Source of the DNA: an uncultured Bacilli bacterium
GTDB taxonomy: Bacteria; Bacillota_I; Bacilli_A; RF39; UBA660
Length of the DNA: 64,000 nt
Direction: 5' to 3'
NCBI GenBank assembly: GCA_934141575.1
Contig: CAKPCJ010000002.1
Location: 1 to 64,000, forward strand
Shown here one piece after another: positions 34,858 to 44,559 of the stretch. The translations under genes and the position numbers were made by a program. The number at the start of each line of letters is the position of its first letter. Positions within the stretch are counted from its first letter, which is position 1. The notes below the pieces were generated by a model. The model was not told the DNA's origin and searched no databases. It saw nothing but the letters and a program-made list of their open reading frames with translations.

Positions 34858-36926
34858 GTTTCAATTTCTATTTTATTATTTTTAATTTTGAACACAACAC
34901 TACCATGCTTGTCTGTTCTAAATATTGTTGAATCCTCTAAACTATTTAAAACTTCTTTATTTGGATGACCATATCTATTATTTTTACCAACACTAATAAT
35001 GGAATAATTTGGACTTATTTCATTAATAAACTCCTTACTACTACTTGTTTTACTTCCGTGATGTCCTATCTTTAATACATCTATATTATTTAGATTGTAT
35101 TTATTTAGAATATCTTTCTCTTTATCTATTCCTGCATCACCCATAAAAAGAAATTTATAATTATTATAATTAAAATAAATTACATTAGAATTATCATTTT
35201 CATTATCATACTCTTTTGTATTTAAAAACTCTAATTTATAATTGTCAATAGTTATCTCTTTAATGCATGAATAATATTTTATCTTCTTTTTATCTAATAT
35301 TTTAATTAGTTCTTTTTCTAAGTCGTTATACTCTCCACAATTAAATATCACTTTCCCTACTTTAAAATTATTAACTAAGTTAATAGCTTCTCCCATATGA
35401 TCATAATCACCATGCGAAATTATTAAATAATCCAAATTTTTAATTCCCAATCTATTCAAAGATGGAATAATTAATTGGGTAGCTAAACTGTAATTACTAC
35501 AACCAAGTTCACTATCACAATAATTTATCTTTCCACCTGTATCTATAAGTATATTTAAAGAATTATGTGGAAAACTTATAAGTGCAGAATCTCCTTGGCC
35601 TACATCAAAATAATATACACAATATTTATTATTAAAATAAATGATATTATAATGAATTATTAAAATAGAAATGAATAAAAATATAAACTTTTTATTCTTA
35701 TAAAATAAAAGTAAAAGTACATAATATAAAATTATAATCATAATGTTAGGTTTAGCAAAACTTAATCTAAATAAAGAAAATGAATTAATAAAATTCGTCA
35801 TAAACGAAAATATATTAAATAACGCATATAACAAAAAATCAAATACCGGAAAAACAAATGTAATAATACACAAAGGAAATAGTATATAAGATACAAATGG
35901 AACAAATAATACGTTAGCAAATATACTTATAAGATTTATTTCACCAAAATAATATACCATTATTGGAATTGTTGATATGTATGAAATAAAAGATACCAAA
36001 AACAAACTTTTAATTTTATTTTTACTAGCAATAAACTTTGAAAATAATACTAAGAAAAAACACACAATTATTGAAATTTGCAATCCCATATTGTATAAAT
36101 TCATTGGATTAATTATTAATAAAATTATATAAACAATTACAACAATCTCTATATTAGAAAATAGATTCTTTTTCTTATTAAATCTCAAAAATAACGCAAA
36201 AAGGCACGCTCTCAAGGCAGTAACTGAAAAATTTATAAGAAATAAATAAAATAACATAAACAATACTATAAATATATTTTTAAAAATTTTATTAGTTTTA
36301 TTTAAAAATTTAGAAAGTAATAATATGATAAGGCTTATATGCATACCAGATATAGAAAATAAATGCGCTATTCCAATTTTTCTATAGCTATTCATATCGT
36401 TATCCAATATATATGAAGCATCACCTAATATAAATGAAAATATATAACTACTAGAATACTTAAACGAATTTATTCTATTAACAACTTTTTGTTTTAATAA
36501 ATATAGTATATTCGTATTATTCTTTATTTTTTTGAATGACTGCATTTTAAATATATAATATATACCGTTATTTTTTAAATATTTTCTATAATTAAACATA
36601 TTAAAGTTTGTGCTATCAGATGGAATAGAAAATTTACCATAAATTTCTAAATAATCCCCTAATTTTATCTCATTAAACATATTATTTTTTTCTAGGTTTG
36701 TATTTATATAATAATTAACTAATACTTTTTCCTTAGCTCTTAAATTTATTGTAAGTTTTGAATTATCCAAACTAATTTTTGTAACATAACCTCTTATTAC
36801 CTCTTCATTACCCTTATATAATGATGTACTAAAAAAAATATTATTCATGATAATGCTTATTAATAAAACACCTAATAAAACCAAAAAAACTATTATCTTA
36901 AATAGAAATATATTCCTTAATTGCAT
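34845..36926 (-). CDS. comEC: Competence protein ComEC (DNA uptake channel)
   Basis: 693 residues. Transports single-stranded DNA across the membrane. It has an N-terminal OB-like domain, a multi-helix Competence domain (HLFSISGMHISLIILLL; ALRACLFALFL), and a C-terminal metallo-beta-lactamase domain with DVGQGDSALI, SHGDYDHMGE and GHHGSKTSSS. All domains are present, so it looks functional. It overlaps comEA by 29 bases. Together with the two pilin-like genes it indicates natural competence potential; comFA, comGA and comGB are not in the window. Confidence 0.95.
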   Translation of the reverse strand: MQLRNIFLFKIIVFLVLLGVLLISIIMNNIFFSTSLYKGNEEVIRGYVTKISLDNSKLTINLRAKEKVLVNYYINTNLEKNNMFNEIKLGDYLEIYGKFSIPSDSTNFNMFNYRKYLKNNGIYYIFKMQSFKKIKNNTNILYLLKQKVVNRINSFKYSSSYIFSFILGDASYILDNDMNSYRKIGIAHLFSISGMHISLIILLLSKFLNKTNKIFKNIFIVLFMLFYLFLINFSVTALRACLFALFLRFNKKKNLFSNIEIVVIVYIILLIINPMNLYNMGLQISIIVCFFLVLFSKFIASKNKIKSLFLVSFISYISTIPIMVYYFGEINLISIFANVLFVPFVSYILFPLCIITFVFPVFDFLLYALFNIFSFMTNFINSFSLFRLSFAKPNIMIIILYYVLLLLFYKNKKFIFLFISILIIHYNIIYFNNKYCVYYFDVGQGDSALISFPHNSLNILIDTGGKINYCDSELGCSNYSLATQLIIPSLNRLGIKNLDYLIISHGDYDHMGEAINLVNNFKVGKVIFNCGEYNDLEKELIKILDKKKIKYYSCIKEITIDNYKLEFLNTKEYDNENDNSNVIYFNYNNYKFLFMGDAGIDKEKDILNKYNLNNIDVLKIGHHGSKTSSSKEFINEISPNYSIISVGKNNRYGHPNKEVLNSLEDSTIFRTDKHGSVVFKIKNNKIEIETCVP

Positions 36927-37539
36927 TAAATAAAGATTCCCCTATTCCCTTTACATTCATAATATCTTCTATTTTTTCAAATTGTTTTGAGTTTCTATAT
37001 TCAATTATAGACTTTGCTTTGGATTCTCCTATACCAGGAATTGTTATAAGTTCTTCCAAAGTAGCTTTATTTAATGAAACTAAATTATTATCTGTTACGT
37101 CTTTTAAACAAGCATCATTTACAACCTTTGGACATTCACATTTTTCTTCAACCACAACGATATTTTTTTCTTTAAACTGATTTATTTCATCGTTAGTATA
37201 AATTATTATGCTCATTTCATCAGATATTTTCTTACTCAAATTTATATATCTAGTATTTGCAGAATCGGTAAACCCACCTGCAATAGAAACAACATCAATT
37301 ACTCTAGAATTTGACTTCATCTTATAAACTCCAGGATTTACAACCGCACCTTTTATTTCAACTGTATATGTATCCTCTACAATTGTAATATTATTTGAAG
37401 CTACATCTTCAACTTCAACTTTATCATTAACCTCAGCATTATTAGAGCTAAAATAGTATACTCCTGCAAATAAACAAAGTGATAATAAAACACAAGAAAT
37501 TAATATAATCTTATTTTTATATAATTTTAAATATTTCAT
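36898..37539 (-). CDS. comEA: Competence DNA receptor ComEA
   Basis: 213 residues. An N-terminal transmembrane anchor (12-30) is followed by an SLBB domain (VEIKGAVVNPGVYKMKSNSRV) and a C-terminal pair of helix-hairpin-helix motifs (LNKATLEELITIPGIGESKA and IMNVKGIGESLF) that bind double-stranded DNA. GAGGAGG precedes the ATG. Order comEA-comEC is standard. Confidence 0.95.
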   Translation of the reverse strand: MKYLKLYKNKIILISCVLLSLCLFAGVYYFSSNNAEVNDKVEVEDVASNNITIVEDTYTVEIKGAVVNPGVYKMKSNSRVIDVVSIAGGFTDSANTRYINLSKKISDEMSIIIYTNDEINQFKEKNIVVVEEKCECPKVVNDACLKDVTDNNLVSLNKATLEELITIPGIGESKAKSIIEYRNSKQFEKIEDIMNVKGIGESLFNAIKEYISI

Positions 37540-37570
37540 AAAAAAATAACCTCCTCAAAGAGATTATTCT

Positions 37571-38761
37571 TTATACATTTCCATTTTCCTTCCTTAATAT
37601 TTTTCTTTTTGCATCATAGTTTTCTATACATACTCTTTGTACAAGTGATAACGCAATAACCAAAGTAAGAGCCGAACTACCACCATAACTTAAAAATGGT
37701 AATGGAACACCTGTCATTGGAAAAAGTCCAAATACTCCACCAAGATTTACTACAATATGTGAAAAAATATAGATAGCTACGCCATACGCTATTACAGAAT
37801 TTCTCAAATTAGAAGCATTTCTAGCAATCTTTAAAATTCTATACAAAATTAAAATATAAATTGCCATTACTATTAAAAATGCAATACACCCTAGTTCTTC
37901 AACAACTATAACCATAATAAAATCATTATGAGGTTCAGGAAGATATAAATATTTTTGTGTGCTTTTTCCAAATCCACTTCCAAATACCCCACCATTATTC
38001 ATAGCAATAAAACCATTGCATAATTGATAACCAGTTGATTCAGTGTATCTACTGCAAGGATCCTTAAAGTTTAGACGATCTAACTGAGTTTGTGAAAGAA
38101 TTTTATCTTTTAAATTAAATCCAAATAATAAAATAACACCTATTGCTATTATGGCACACGCTATACCACTTATCACTATTTTTTTAAACCTATCAATAGG
38201 TAATGCAATAAAAACCATAGCAACTATACTAGCAATTATAATAGCAGTTCCTAAATCTGGTTGTAAAAATACCAAGCCAAAAACCAAAATTGCTATAAAA
38301 ATAGGAACTAAAACTGCAATCCAACTTTCCTTGCACTTTAATCTATATTTTTCATAATAAGCACCAAAAAACATTATAAGAACAACTTTAGCAAATTCAC
38401 TAGGCTGTATAGAATAAAAACCTAAATCTATCCAACTTTTAGCACCCCTTGTAGAATCTCCAAATACAGGCAAGTATGTTAATGTTAAAAGTAATAATCC
38501 ACCTACTACAACAGAAATAAAATAATAATATCTACTAGGAATCTTTATAAGCAAAATAAAAATAAAAAACGATATAAACAGTGTAACAGCTTGCTTAGTA
38601 AGATATGAAAAAGGATTTTTTCCTTTCATTGATAAACTTACGTTTGAAGCTGAGAATATCATTAAAAGTCCAAAAATGAATAAAATAACTGTAAATATTA
38701 AAATAATTTTATCTATCTTCTTAAAATCTTCCTTTAATTTAAGAGATTTCATTTTTGCCAT
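37571..38761 (-). CDS. ftsW: Septal peptidoglycan glycosyltransferase FtsW
   Basis: 396 residues, about ten transmembrane helices, SEDS family. Polymerises glycan strands with a class B PBP. The large extracellular loop has STGYQLCNGFIAMNNGGVFG and the KSTQKYLYLPEPHNDFI block, and the end has PLPFLSYGGSS. The loop sequence favours FtsW over RodA. The ATG at 38761 is taken over a TTG three codons earlier, which would be too close to GAGAGGA. It has no adjacent class B PBP. Confidence 0.9.
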   Translation of the reverse strand: MAKMKSLKLKEDFKKIDKIILIFTVILFIFGLLMIFSASNVSLSMKGKNPFSYLTKQAVTLFISFFIFILLIKIPSRYYYFISVVVGGLLLLTLTYLPVFGDSTRGAKSWIDLGFYSIQPSEFAKVVLIMFFGAYYEKYRLKCKESWIAVLVPIFIAILVFGLVFLQPDLGTAIIIASIVAMVFIALPIDRFKKIVISGIACAIIAIGVILLFGFNLKDKILSQTQLDRLNFKDPCSRYTESTGYQLCNGFIAMNNGGVFGSGFGKSTQKYLYLPEPHNDFIMVIVVEELGCIAFLIVMAIYILILYRILKIARNASNLRNSVIAYGVAIYIFSHIVVNLGGVFGLFPMTGVPLPFLSYGGSSALTLVIALSLVQRVCIENYDAKRKILRKENGNV

Positions 38762-38886
38762 TGTACTCAAATCCTCTCTTATACTATAATACCATAAATA
38801 TTACAACTTTTTTTAATTTAATAGACTTTTGCAATGTCAAAACGTAAAGTACTTTAATATATTATAAATGAAAAGGAGGTAGAAAT

Positions 38887-39072
38887 ATGTACTCTTATGG
38901 TTATACTGGAGGATACGGATACAACAGCGGATGTTGCCAACAAAATCCTTGCTGTGGTGGAGGATACTCTTATCCTAGCTATGGATACGGTTACGGTTGG
39001 GGAAGCGGAGCTGCTATTATAATAGTATTATTTATTCTATTAGTAATTGTTATCGGAGCTAGAATAGCTTAA
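38887..39072 (+). CDS. YjcZ-like small Gly/Tyr/Cys-rich membrane peptide
   Basis: 61 residues. The first 38 are Gly, Tyr and Cys rich (YGYTGGYGYN...CCQQNPCCGGG), and the remainder is a hydrophobic helix (AAIIIVLFILLVIVIG). This is the layout of the YjcZ family, annotated in Bacillus as sporulation or spore-coat related. GGAGG lies 7 bases before the ATG. It is an independent plus-strand unit with its own terminator. Other sporulation genes are not visible here, so the role may differ. Confidence 0.8.
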   Translation: MYSYGYTGGYGYNSGCCQQNPCCGGGYSYPSYGYGYGWGSGAAIIIVLFILLVIVIGARIA

Positions 39073-39079
39073 TAACATC

Positions 39080-39103
39080 GGAGAGTTTAAAAACTCTCCT
39101 TTT
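39080..39103 (+). terminator. Terminator of the YjcZ-like gene
   Basis: Stem GGAGAGTTT/AACTCTCC with an A-rich loop, followed by TTTT. Confidence 0.75.
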
Positions 39104-39106
39104 ATA

Positions 39107-39136
39107 TTGGAATTTTACATAAAACAGTGATATAAT
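39107..39136 (+). promoter_or_regulatory. Promoter of def
   Basis: -35 TTGGAA, 18-bp spacer, -10 TATAAT with TGA upstream (extended -10), 26 bases before the def start. Confidence 0.7.
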
Positions 39137-39162
39137 ATACATTATTCAAGAGGTGTTGTAAA

Positions 39163-39720
39163 ATGTTAAGAACAAAAGATATATTAGATGAAAAAGATAA
39201 AAGATTAAGAAAAATATCTACTGATGTAACTTTTCCAATAAAACAAGAATATAAAGATATGATTAATAATATGATTGAATACTTAAGAAATAGTCAAATA
39301 GACGAATTAGCTCAAAAATATGATTTAAGACCAGGAATGGGAATGGCTGCCCCACAATTAGGAATAAATAAAAGATTCTTTGTTGTTGTTGCCGAAAAAG
39401 AAGTAGATGGAAAACAAGATTTTGATACATATATAATATTTAACCCAGTGATAACTAGCCACTCTGAAGAATTAATATATGCTGGAGAAGGCGAAGGATG
39501 TCTTTCAATAAATAGGGAAACTGAAGGAATAGTTCCTAGATATGCAAGAACAACTATCGAAGGATATGACATGGACGGAAATAAAATAAAATATAGAGGT
39601 AGAGAGGAAATTTCAATAGCCTTTCAACACGAAATAGATCACTTGGATGGAATTTTATTTATAGATAAGATTGATAAGAAAAATCCATTTAAGGATGCTG
39701 ATAAAATGAGAGAAATATAA
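39163..39720 (+). CDS. def: Peptide deformylase
   Basis: 185 residues, type 2 length. Removes the formyl group from nascent proteins. All three motifs are intact: GMGMAAPQ, EGEGCLS and QHEIDHLDG (metal ligands Cys and two His, catalytic Glu). AGAGGTG precedes the ATG. It is a monocistronic plus-strand gene convergent with smc. Confidence 0.97.
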   Translation: MLRTKDILDEKDKRLRKISTDVTFPIKQEYKDMINNMIEYLRNSQIDELAQKYDLRPGMGMAAPQLGINKRFFVVVAEKEVDGKQDFDTYIIFNPVITSHSEELIYAGEGEGCLSINRETEGIVPRYARTTIEGYDMDGNKIKYRGREEISIAFQHEIDHLDGILFIDKIDKKNPFKDADKMREI

Positions 39721-39744
39721 TTGTTATATTTCTTTTTTTATGTC

Positions 39745-39766
39745 AAAAAAGCCTAGTTTACTAGGC
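39745..39766 (-). terminator. Terminator of smc
   Basis: 6-bp stem GCCTAG/CTAGGC with a four-base loop and six T residues on the minus strand. It overlaps the smc stop. Confidence 0.75.
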
Positions 39767-42703
39767 CTTAACATCTTCTAACTTAACACTAACAAGTTTA
39801 CTAACACCAGATTCTTGCATTGTTATTCCATATAAACAATCAGCATACTCCATTGTTTTCTTCTTATGCGTTATAACTATAAACTGAGTTTTATTTCTAA
39901 ATATTGATAAGTATCTACCAAAATTATCAACATTAACTTCATCAAGAGCAGCCTCTACTTCATCAAGTATACAAAATGGAACAGGTCTTACTCTTAAGAT
40001 AGCAAACAACAATGAAATAGCAGTAAGGGTTTTTTCACCACCAGAAAGTAATGAAATAGATTTCAAATTCTTACCAGCAGGACAAGCACTAATCTCAATA
40101 CCAGTTTCTAATATATTAGTTTCATCACTTAATTTAAGATTAGCATCTCCCCCATTAAACAATTGCCTAAACACAAGTTTAAATTCTTCATTTATTTCTT
40201 TAAATGTAGTAGTAAATTTTTCATTCATTATATTGTCCATTTCATCAATAATTTCTAATAATACATTTTCTGCATTTACTAAATCATCTCGTTGTTTATT
40301 TAAAAATTCATATCTTTCACTGACTCTCTCAAATTCTTCAATTGAACCAGTATTAACCTCACCTATATTATTTATTATATTTCTAAGAGACGCTACTTGT
40401 TTCTTTGCTTCTTTTACATCAATCTCTAACTTATAATTTTCTTTTGCTTTATCAAATGTCATGCTATATTCCTCAGTTAAAGTGTTAAGCAAATTGTCAA
40501 GTTTTACATCTAATCTATTAACATTTATCTCCAAATTATGGGATTCTTCATTTATTTTTACCAATTTACTATTGTTCAATTTAATATTGCTTTCTATATC
40601 AAGTATATTATCATTTAGCATTTCTTTATTTTTGTTAAATGACTCTAACCTAGACATTAGTTCTATTTTTTCTTGCTCTTTAGACTTCAATAGTTCTATT
40701 ATTTTTATTTCTTCATTCTCCATTGTATTATTAGCTAAACTATTAAAACTCGAAATTTCCTTTTTAATAGACTCAAGCTTTGATTTCTCATTATTTAATA
40801 AACTAGATTTATATTTAACTTCTTCATTTAATCTCGCAATGTCAAGAATAATATCGTTTATAGAATTTGATAAAGATTGTTGTGTTTTGTTAAATTCATC
40901 TAGCTCTTTATTACTCTTTTCTAATTTTTCTTCAAAGGTAAAAATATTTCTCTTAAGTTCATCTATTTCATATTTTTCACTATTCATTGTTGATTTCTTT
41001 ACACTACCACCTGTAATAGAACCACCAACATTTACAACTTCGCCATCTTTTGTGACTATTCTATACTTTTTATCAACCATAGAACTAATCCTATTGGCAG
41101 TATCAATATCATTAACAACTATTACATTTCCTAATAAGTTTAATATAATATTTCTATACTTAGAATCACAAGTAACTAAATCTGATGCTAATCCTATATA
41201 ATTACTATCATTTTTAATCTTTTCTTTACTATTAACATCAATAAATTTAGGCATTATAACTTCTATTGGATAAAAAGTTGCTCTTCCTAAATTATTATTC
41301 TTTAAATAATTAACCCCATCCTTAGCATCTTCTTTTGTATCAACAACAATTACATTTTGATTAGCACCAAGGGCAATATCAAGAGCAATATCAAAACCTT
41401 CCTTAACATCAATCAAACTAGAAACAACACCATGAGTTCTAATTTTAGGATTATTTATAACAGACTTTACACTTCTTGGCAAATTATTGCCATTTTCAAG
41501 TTCAGTTTCTAGTAAAGAAATTCTTTTTTTGCTAGAAAATATTTTTTCTTCATAACTCTCTATATCAGAAGTTAAACTATGCCTTTTGACGTTTAAATCT
41601 TTTAACTGAGCCCCTAAAGAATTATTTTTCTTAACTGTATCTTCCAAATAAGATTTTTTTAACTCGAGTTCACTATTCATCTTATTAACACTTGTTTCAA
41701 GTTCAAGTTGTTGCTCACTTAAAGAAACTAATTTCTTAGATATTTCATCACTATTACTATCATTTTTAATTCTTTCCCTAGCAAGATTTTTCTCACCATT
41801 TAATCTTTCAACTTCCGCAGTAGCAGACATCAAAAAGCTCTGAGTTTGATTTATTTTAGACTCCACTTCCTGAAGCAATACTTTTTCGCTTTCTAATGTA
41901 GCTTCTAAATTGCTGACTGTAGTAGACAAATCAATACTCTCTTTACCAAGTTCTTCTATTCTATTTTTTGAAGTTTGATATTCATAATTAAATTGTTCTA
42001 TATCATTTGCAATAACTGATATTTCTATTTGCTCTAACTCTCTTTTTTTAGTTAAATAAAGCAAAGCTTTTTCACTTTGAATTTTAAGTGGTTCAAGATT
42101 TGATTCTATTTCACCTAATATGTCATTAACACGAGTCATATTATCATGTGTCCTACCAAGTTTTTTAATTGCTTCTTCTTTTCTTTTCTTATATTTCAAT
42201 ACCCCGGCAGCCTCTTCAAAAATAACTCTTCTATCCTCTGGTTTATCACTCAATATTTTAGTTATTTCACCCTGAGAAATAATATTAAAAGCTTCTTTAC
42301 TAGAACCACTATCTATAAATAAATCTGTAATATCTTTTAATCTACATTTCTCACCATTTAAATAGTATTCGTTTTCACCACTTCTAAATATTCTCCTTTT
42401 TATAGAAACTTCAGAATAATCTATTGGCAAATGCCTATCAGTATTATCAAACACTAATGTTACACTAGCATGATTTTGGCTATTTCTAGATTTGCTGCCT
42501 GAAAATATAACATCACTCATTAAACCTTCACCACGTAAAGACTTAATAGATTGTTCACCAAGTACCCATCTAACTGCATCTACAACATTACTTTTACCAC
42601 TACCATTTGGTCCAACTATACCATTTATTCCAGAACTAAGTTCCAAAGAAATTTTATCTGCAAAAGATTTAAAACCAACCGCTCGTATTTCTTTTAAATA
42701 CAT
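39761..42703 (-). CDS. smc: Chromosome partition protein SMC
   Basis: 980 residues, about 200 shorter than the usual 1,180. Walker A is GPNGSGKSN; the QEGE-type block SQGEITKIL is present; a coiled coil runs to a hinge (about 410-530, NVGGSITGGSVKK); then the return coil, signature LLSGGEKTLTA and Walker B CILDEVEAALDE. All ATPase parts are intact, so the shortfall is in the coiled-coil arms. It follows rnc as in Bacillus. GGTGGTT precedes the ATG. Works with ScpA/ScpB at 22.7-24 kb. Confidence 0.95.
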   Translation of the reverse strand: MYLKEIRAVGFKSFADKISLELSSGINGIVGPNGSGKSNVVDAVRWVLGEQSIKSLRGEGLMSDVIFSGSKSRNSQNHASVTLVFDNTDRHLPIDYSEVSIKRRIFRSGENEYYLNGEKCRLKDITDLFIDSGSSKEAFNIISQGEITKILSDKPEDRRVIFEEAAGVLKYKKRKEEAIKKLGRTHDNMTRVNDILGEIESNLEPLKIQSEKALLYLTKKRELEQIEISVIANDIEQFNYEYQTSKNRIEELGKESIDLSTTVSNLEATLESEKVLLQEVESKINQTQSFLMSATAEVERLNGEKNLARERIKNDSNSDEISKKLVSLSEQQLELETSVNKMNSELELKKSYLEDTVKKNNSLGAQLKDLNVKRHSLTSDIESYEEKIFSSKKRISLLETELENGNNLPRSVKSVINNPKIRTHGVVSSLIDVKEGFDIALDIALGANQNVIVVDTKEDAKDGVNYLKNNNLGRATFYPIEVIMPKFIDVNSKEKIKNDSNYIGLASDLVTCDSKYRNIILNLLGNVIVVNDIDTANRISSMVDKKYRIVTKDGEVVNVGGSITGGSVKKSTMNSEKYEIDELKRNIFTFEEKLEKSNKELDEFNKTQQSLSNSINDIILDIARLNEEVKYKSSLLNNEKSKLESIKKEISSFNSLANNTMENEEIKIIELLKSKEQEKIELMSRLESFNKNKEMLNDNILDIESNIKLNNSKLVKINEESHNLEINVNRLDVKLDNLLNTLTEEYSMTFDKAKENYKLEIDVKEAKKQVASLRNIINNIGEVNTGSIEEFERVSERYEFLNKQRDDLVNAENVLLEIIDEMDNIMNEKFTTTFKEINEEFKLVFRQLFNGGDANLKLSDETNILETGIEISACPAGKNLKSISLLSGGEKTLTAISLLFAILRVRPVPFCILDEVEAALDEVNVDNFGRYLSIFRNKTQFIVITHKKKTMEYADCLYGITMQESGVSKLVSVKLEDVKA

Positions 42704-42718
42704 CTAAACCACCACTCT

Positions 42719-43381
42719 TTAAATTTTTACATATTTAGCAAGAGCGTCTTTAGCAGCAAGCTGCTCTGCTTCCTTTTTAGTGCCTGCTACACCGTGCCCA
42801 AAAACAATACCGTCAATTAATAAATCATATTCAAATACTTTATTATGAGCTGGTCCTTCTTCTTTAACAAGTTTATATTCTAATATATTATGAGTAGTTT
42901 GAATAGTTTCTTGAAGTATTGATTTGTAATCTTTAAAAAAGTCAGCATCACTATCTAAAAATGGAACAACAATATCTAATACAAATTTTTTCGCCCTATC
43001 AAACCCTTGATCCAAATATATAGCTGCAACAAATGATTCAAATATATCAGCTACTATTGCTTTTTTATGTTTTCCACCTGTTTCAAGTTCACCCTTACCA
43101 AGCATTAAATACTCACCTAATCCAAGTTTATTTGAATACTCAAAAAGAGCATTTTCACATACAAAGCTTGCACGTAATTTAGTCATTTGTCCTTCCTGTA
43201 AATGCTTAGCATTATACAAATAATCAGACACTATTAAATCTAACAAAGCATCTCCTAAAAATTCAAGTCTCTCATAATCTTCCTTAACATGTCCTTCATT
43301 TTTATATGAAGAATGTACAAATGCCTGTTTATAAATTTCAATATCGTTAGGTACTATATTTAAATCATCTAATATTTTCAT
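42719..43381 (-). CDS. rnc: Ribonuclease III
   Basis: 220 residues. Processes double-stranded RNA, including rRNA precursors. The signature ERLEFLGDALLDLIVSDYLY, and the second metal-binding region with ADIFESFVAAIYLDQG, are followed by a C-terminal dsRNA-binding domain ending GTKKEAEQLAAKDAL. The ATG at 43381 has GGTGA upstream. A TTG four codons earlier coincides with that site. It is co-transcribed with smc (15-base gap). Confidence 0.95.
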   Translation of the reverse strand: MKILDDLNIVPNDIEIYKQAFVHSSYKNEGHVKEDYERLEFLGDALLDLIVSDYLYNAKHLQEGQMTKLRASFVCENALFEYSNKLGLGEYLMLGKGELETGGKHKKAIVADIFESFVAAIYLDQGFDRAKKFVLDIVVPFLDSDADFFKDYKSILQETIQTTHNILEYKLVKEEGPAHNKVFEYDLLIDGIVFGHGVAGTKKEAEQLAAKDALAKYVKI

Positions 43382-43472
43382 TTTCTTCACCAAGATAATT
43401 ATACATTAATTTAGTAAACATGTAAATTTACTTTTATTAAAAATTATTGTATTATATATTATAGGTGGTTAA

Positions 43473-43691
43473 ATGAAATACTTCTGTTTAGGACTGATAA
43501 AGTTATACCAACTTATACCAGGGCCATGGCACAATTACTGTAGGCACATACCAAGTTGCTCTAACTATGCGCTTGACGCTATTAAAGAATATGGTTTAAT
43601 AACTGGTGGTTTTATGAGTATAAAAAGAATACTTCGTTGTAATCCATTTAATTGTTGCGGAATTGATCCAGTAAAGAAGAAAGAGGGATAA
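43473..43691 (+). CDS. yidD: YidD family membrane protein insertion factor
   Basis: 72 residues. Contains the family core LIKLYQLIPGPW...CRHIPSCSNYALDAIKEYG and RILRCNPF. YidD helps the YidC insertase place proteins in the membrane. It is divergent from rnc and followed one base after its stop by a lipoprotein gene whose ribosome binding site lies in the yidD 3' end. Confidence 0.93.
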   Translation: MKYFCLGLIKLYQLIPGPWHNYCRHIPSCSNYALDAIKEYGLITGGFMSIKRILRCNPFNCCGIDPVKKKEG

Positions 43692-43692
43692 A

Positions 43693-44550
43693 ATGAAAAA
43701 AATACTTTTATTAATCGTGTGTTGTTTAATGTTAACTGGATGCTTCAATAAAGATAGCATGGAAGATATAGATATATATGTAGCATATTATCCAATAGAA
43801 TATATAACAACGGTGTTATATGAAAATCATTCTACTATTCACAGTATATATCCAGATGAAGCTAACATTTATACATTTACTTTAACTGATAAGCAAATTG
43901 AAAATTATAGTAAGAGTGATTTATTTATATATGATGGTCAAGGCAGTCAAAGAGAATACGCTGTTAAAATGCTAGAAAATAATAAAAAAATTAAAATAAT
44001 AGATTCTAGCAAAGGTGTAACATACGATGATACTATCGAGTCTCTTTGGTTAAATCCAGGAAATATGCTTATGGTGTGTCAAAACATCAAAAAAGGATTT
44101 GAGGAATACATAACAAACCCATATCTTCTAAAAGAAGTTGAAGAAAACTATGAAGAACTAAAACTTAAAATATCAGAATTAGATGTTGAACTTAAATCAA
44201 TAACAGAAAATAGTTCTAATAAAACTATAGTAGTTTCTAACGACGTATTCAAATTCTTATCTAAATATAATTTTAATGTTATTTCATTAGAAGAAAATGA
44301 AAACCTAACAACAAAAACTATTGATGATGTTAAAAAAATGATAAAAGATGGAACTATAAAATACATATATTTAACTGAAGGCGAAGAAAAAAGCGAAACT
44401 ATAAAAAATATAATAACTGAAACAAATGTTAACACATTAACATTAAATACAATATCAACAATAACTTCAAAACAAAGACAAGAAAACGAAAATTATTTAA
44501 CGATAATGAATGAAAATATACAAGCATTAAAAAAGGGATTAATCAATTAA
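43693..44550 (+). CDS. Lipoprotein related to zinc/manganese substrate-binding proteins, ligands missing
   Basis: 285 residues. A signal peptide ends in the lipobox LTGC (Cys17). The fold is that of ZnuA/AdcA-type cluster 9 binding proteins: the ...SDLFIYDGQGSQREYAVKML and SLWLNPGNMLMVCQNI blocks correspond to family positions where HxWLDP normally sits. The metal-binding histidines at those positions are absent. No permease or ATPase gene is adjacent. It could bind another ligand or have lost metal binding. It is downstream of yidD in the same unit. Confidence 0.65.
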   Translation: MKKILLLIVCCLMLTGCFNKDSMEDIDIYVAYYPIEYITTVLYENHSTIHSIYPDEANIYTFTLTDKQIENYSKSDLFIYDGQGSQREYAVKMLENNKKIKIIDSSKGVTYDDTIESLWLNPGNMLMVCQNIKKGFEEYITNPYLLKEVEENYEELKLKISELDVELKSITENSSNKTIVVSNDVFKFLSKYNFNVISLEENENLTTKTIDDVKKMIKDGTIKYIYLTEGEEKSETIKNIITETNVNTLTLNTISTITSKQRQENENYLTIMNENIQALKKGLIN

Positions 44551-44559
44551 TCTCTTTTT

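Noticed and set aside
37540..37570. Hairpin covering the comEA ribosome binding site with a T-run just before the ATG, as a possible attenuator
   Set aside because: The pairing is short and interrupted; the T-run is explained by base composition, so it is not listed as regulatory.
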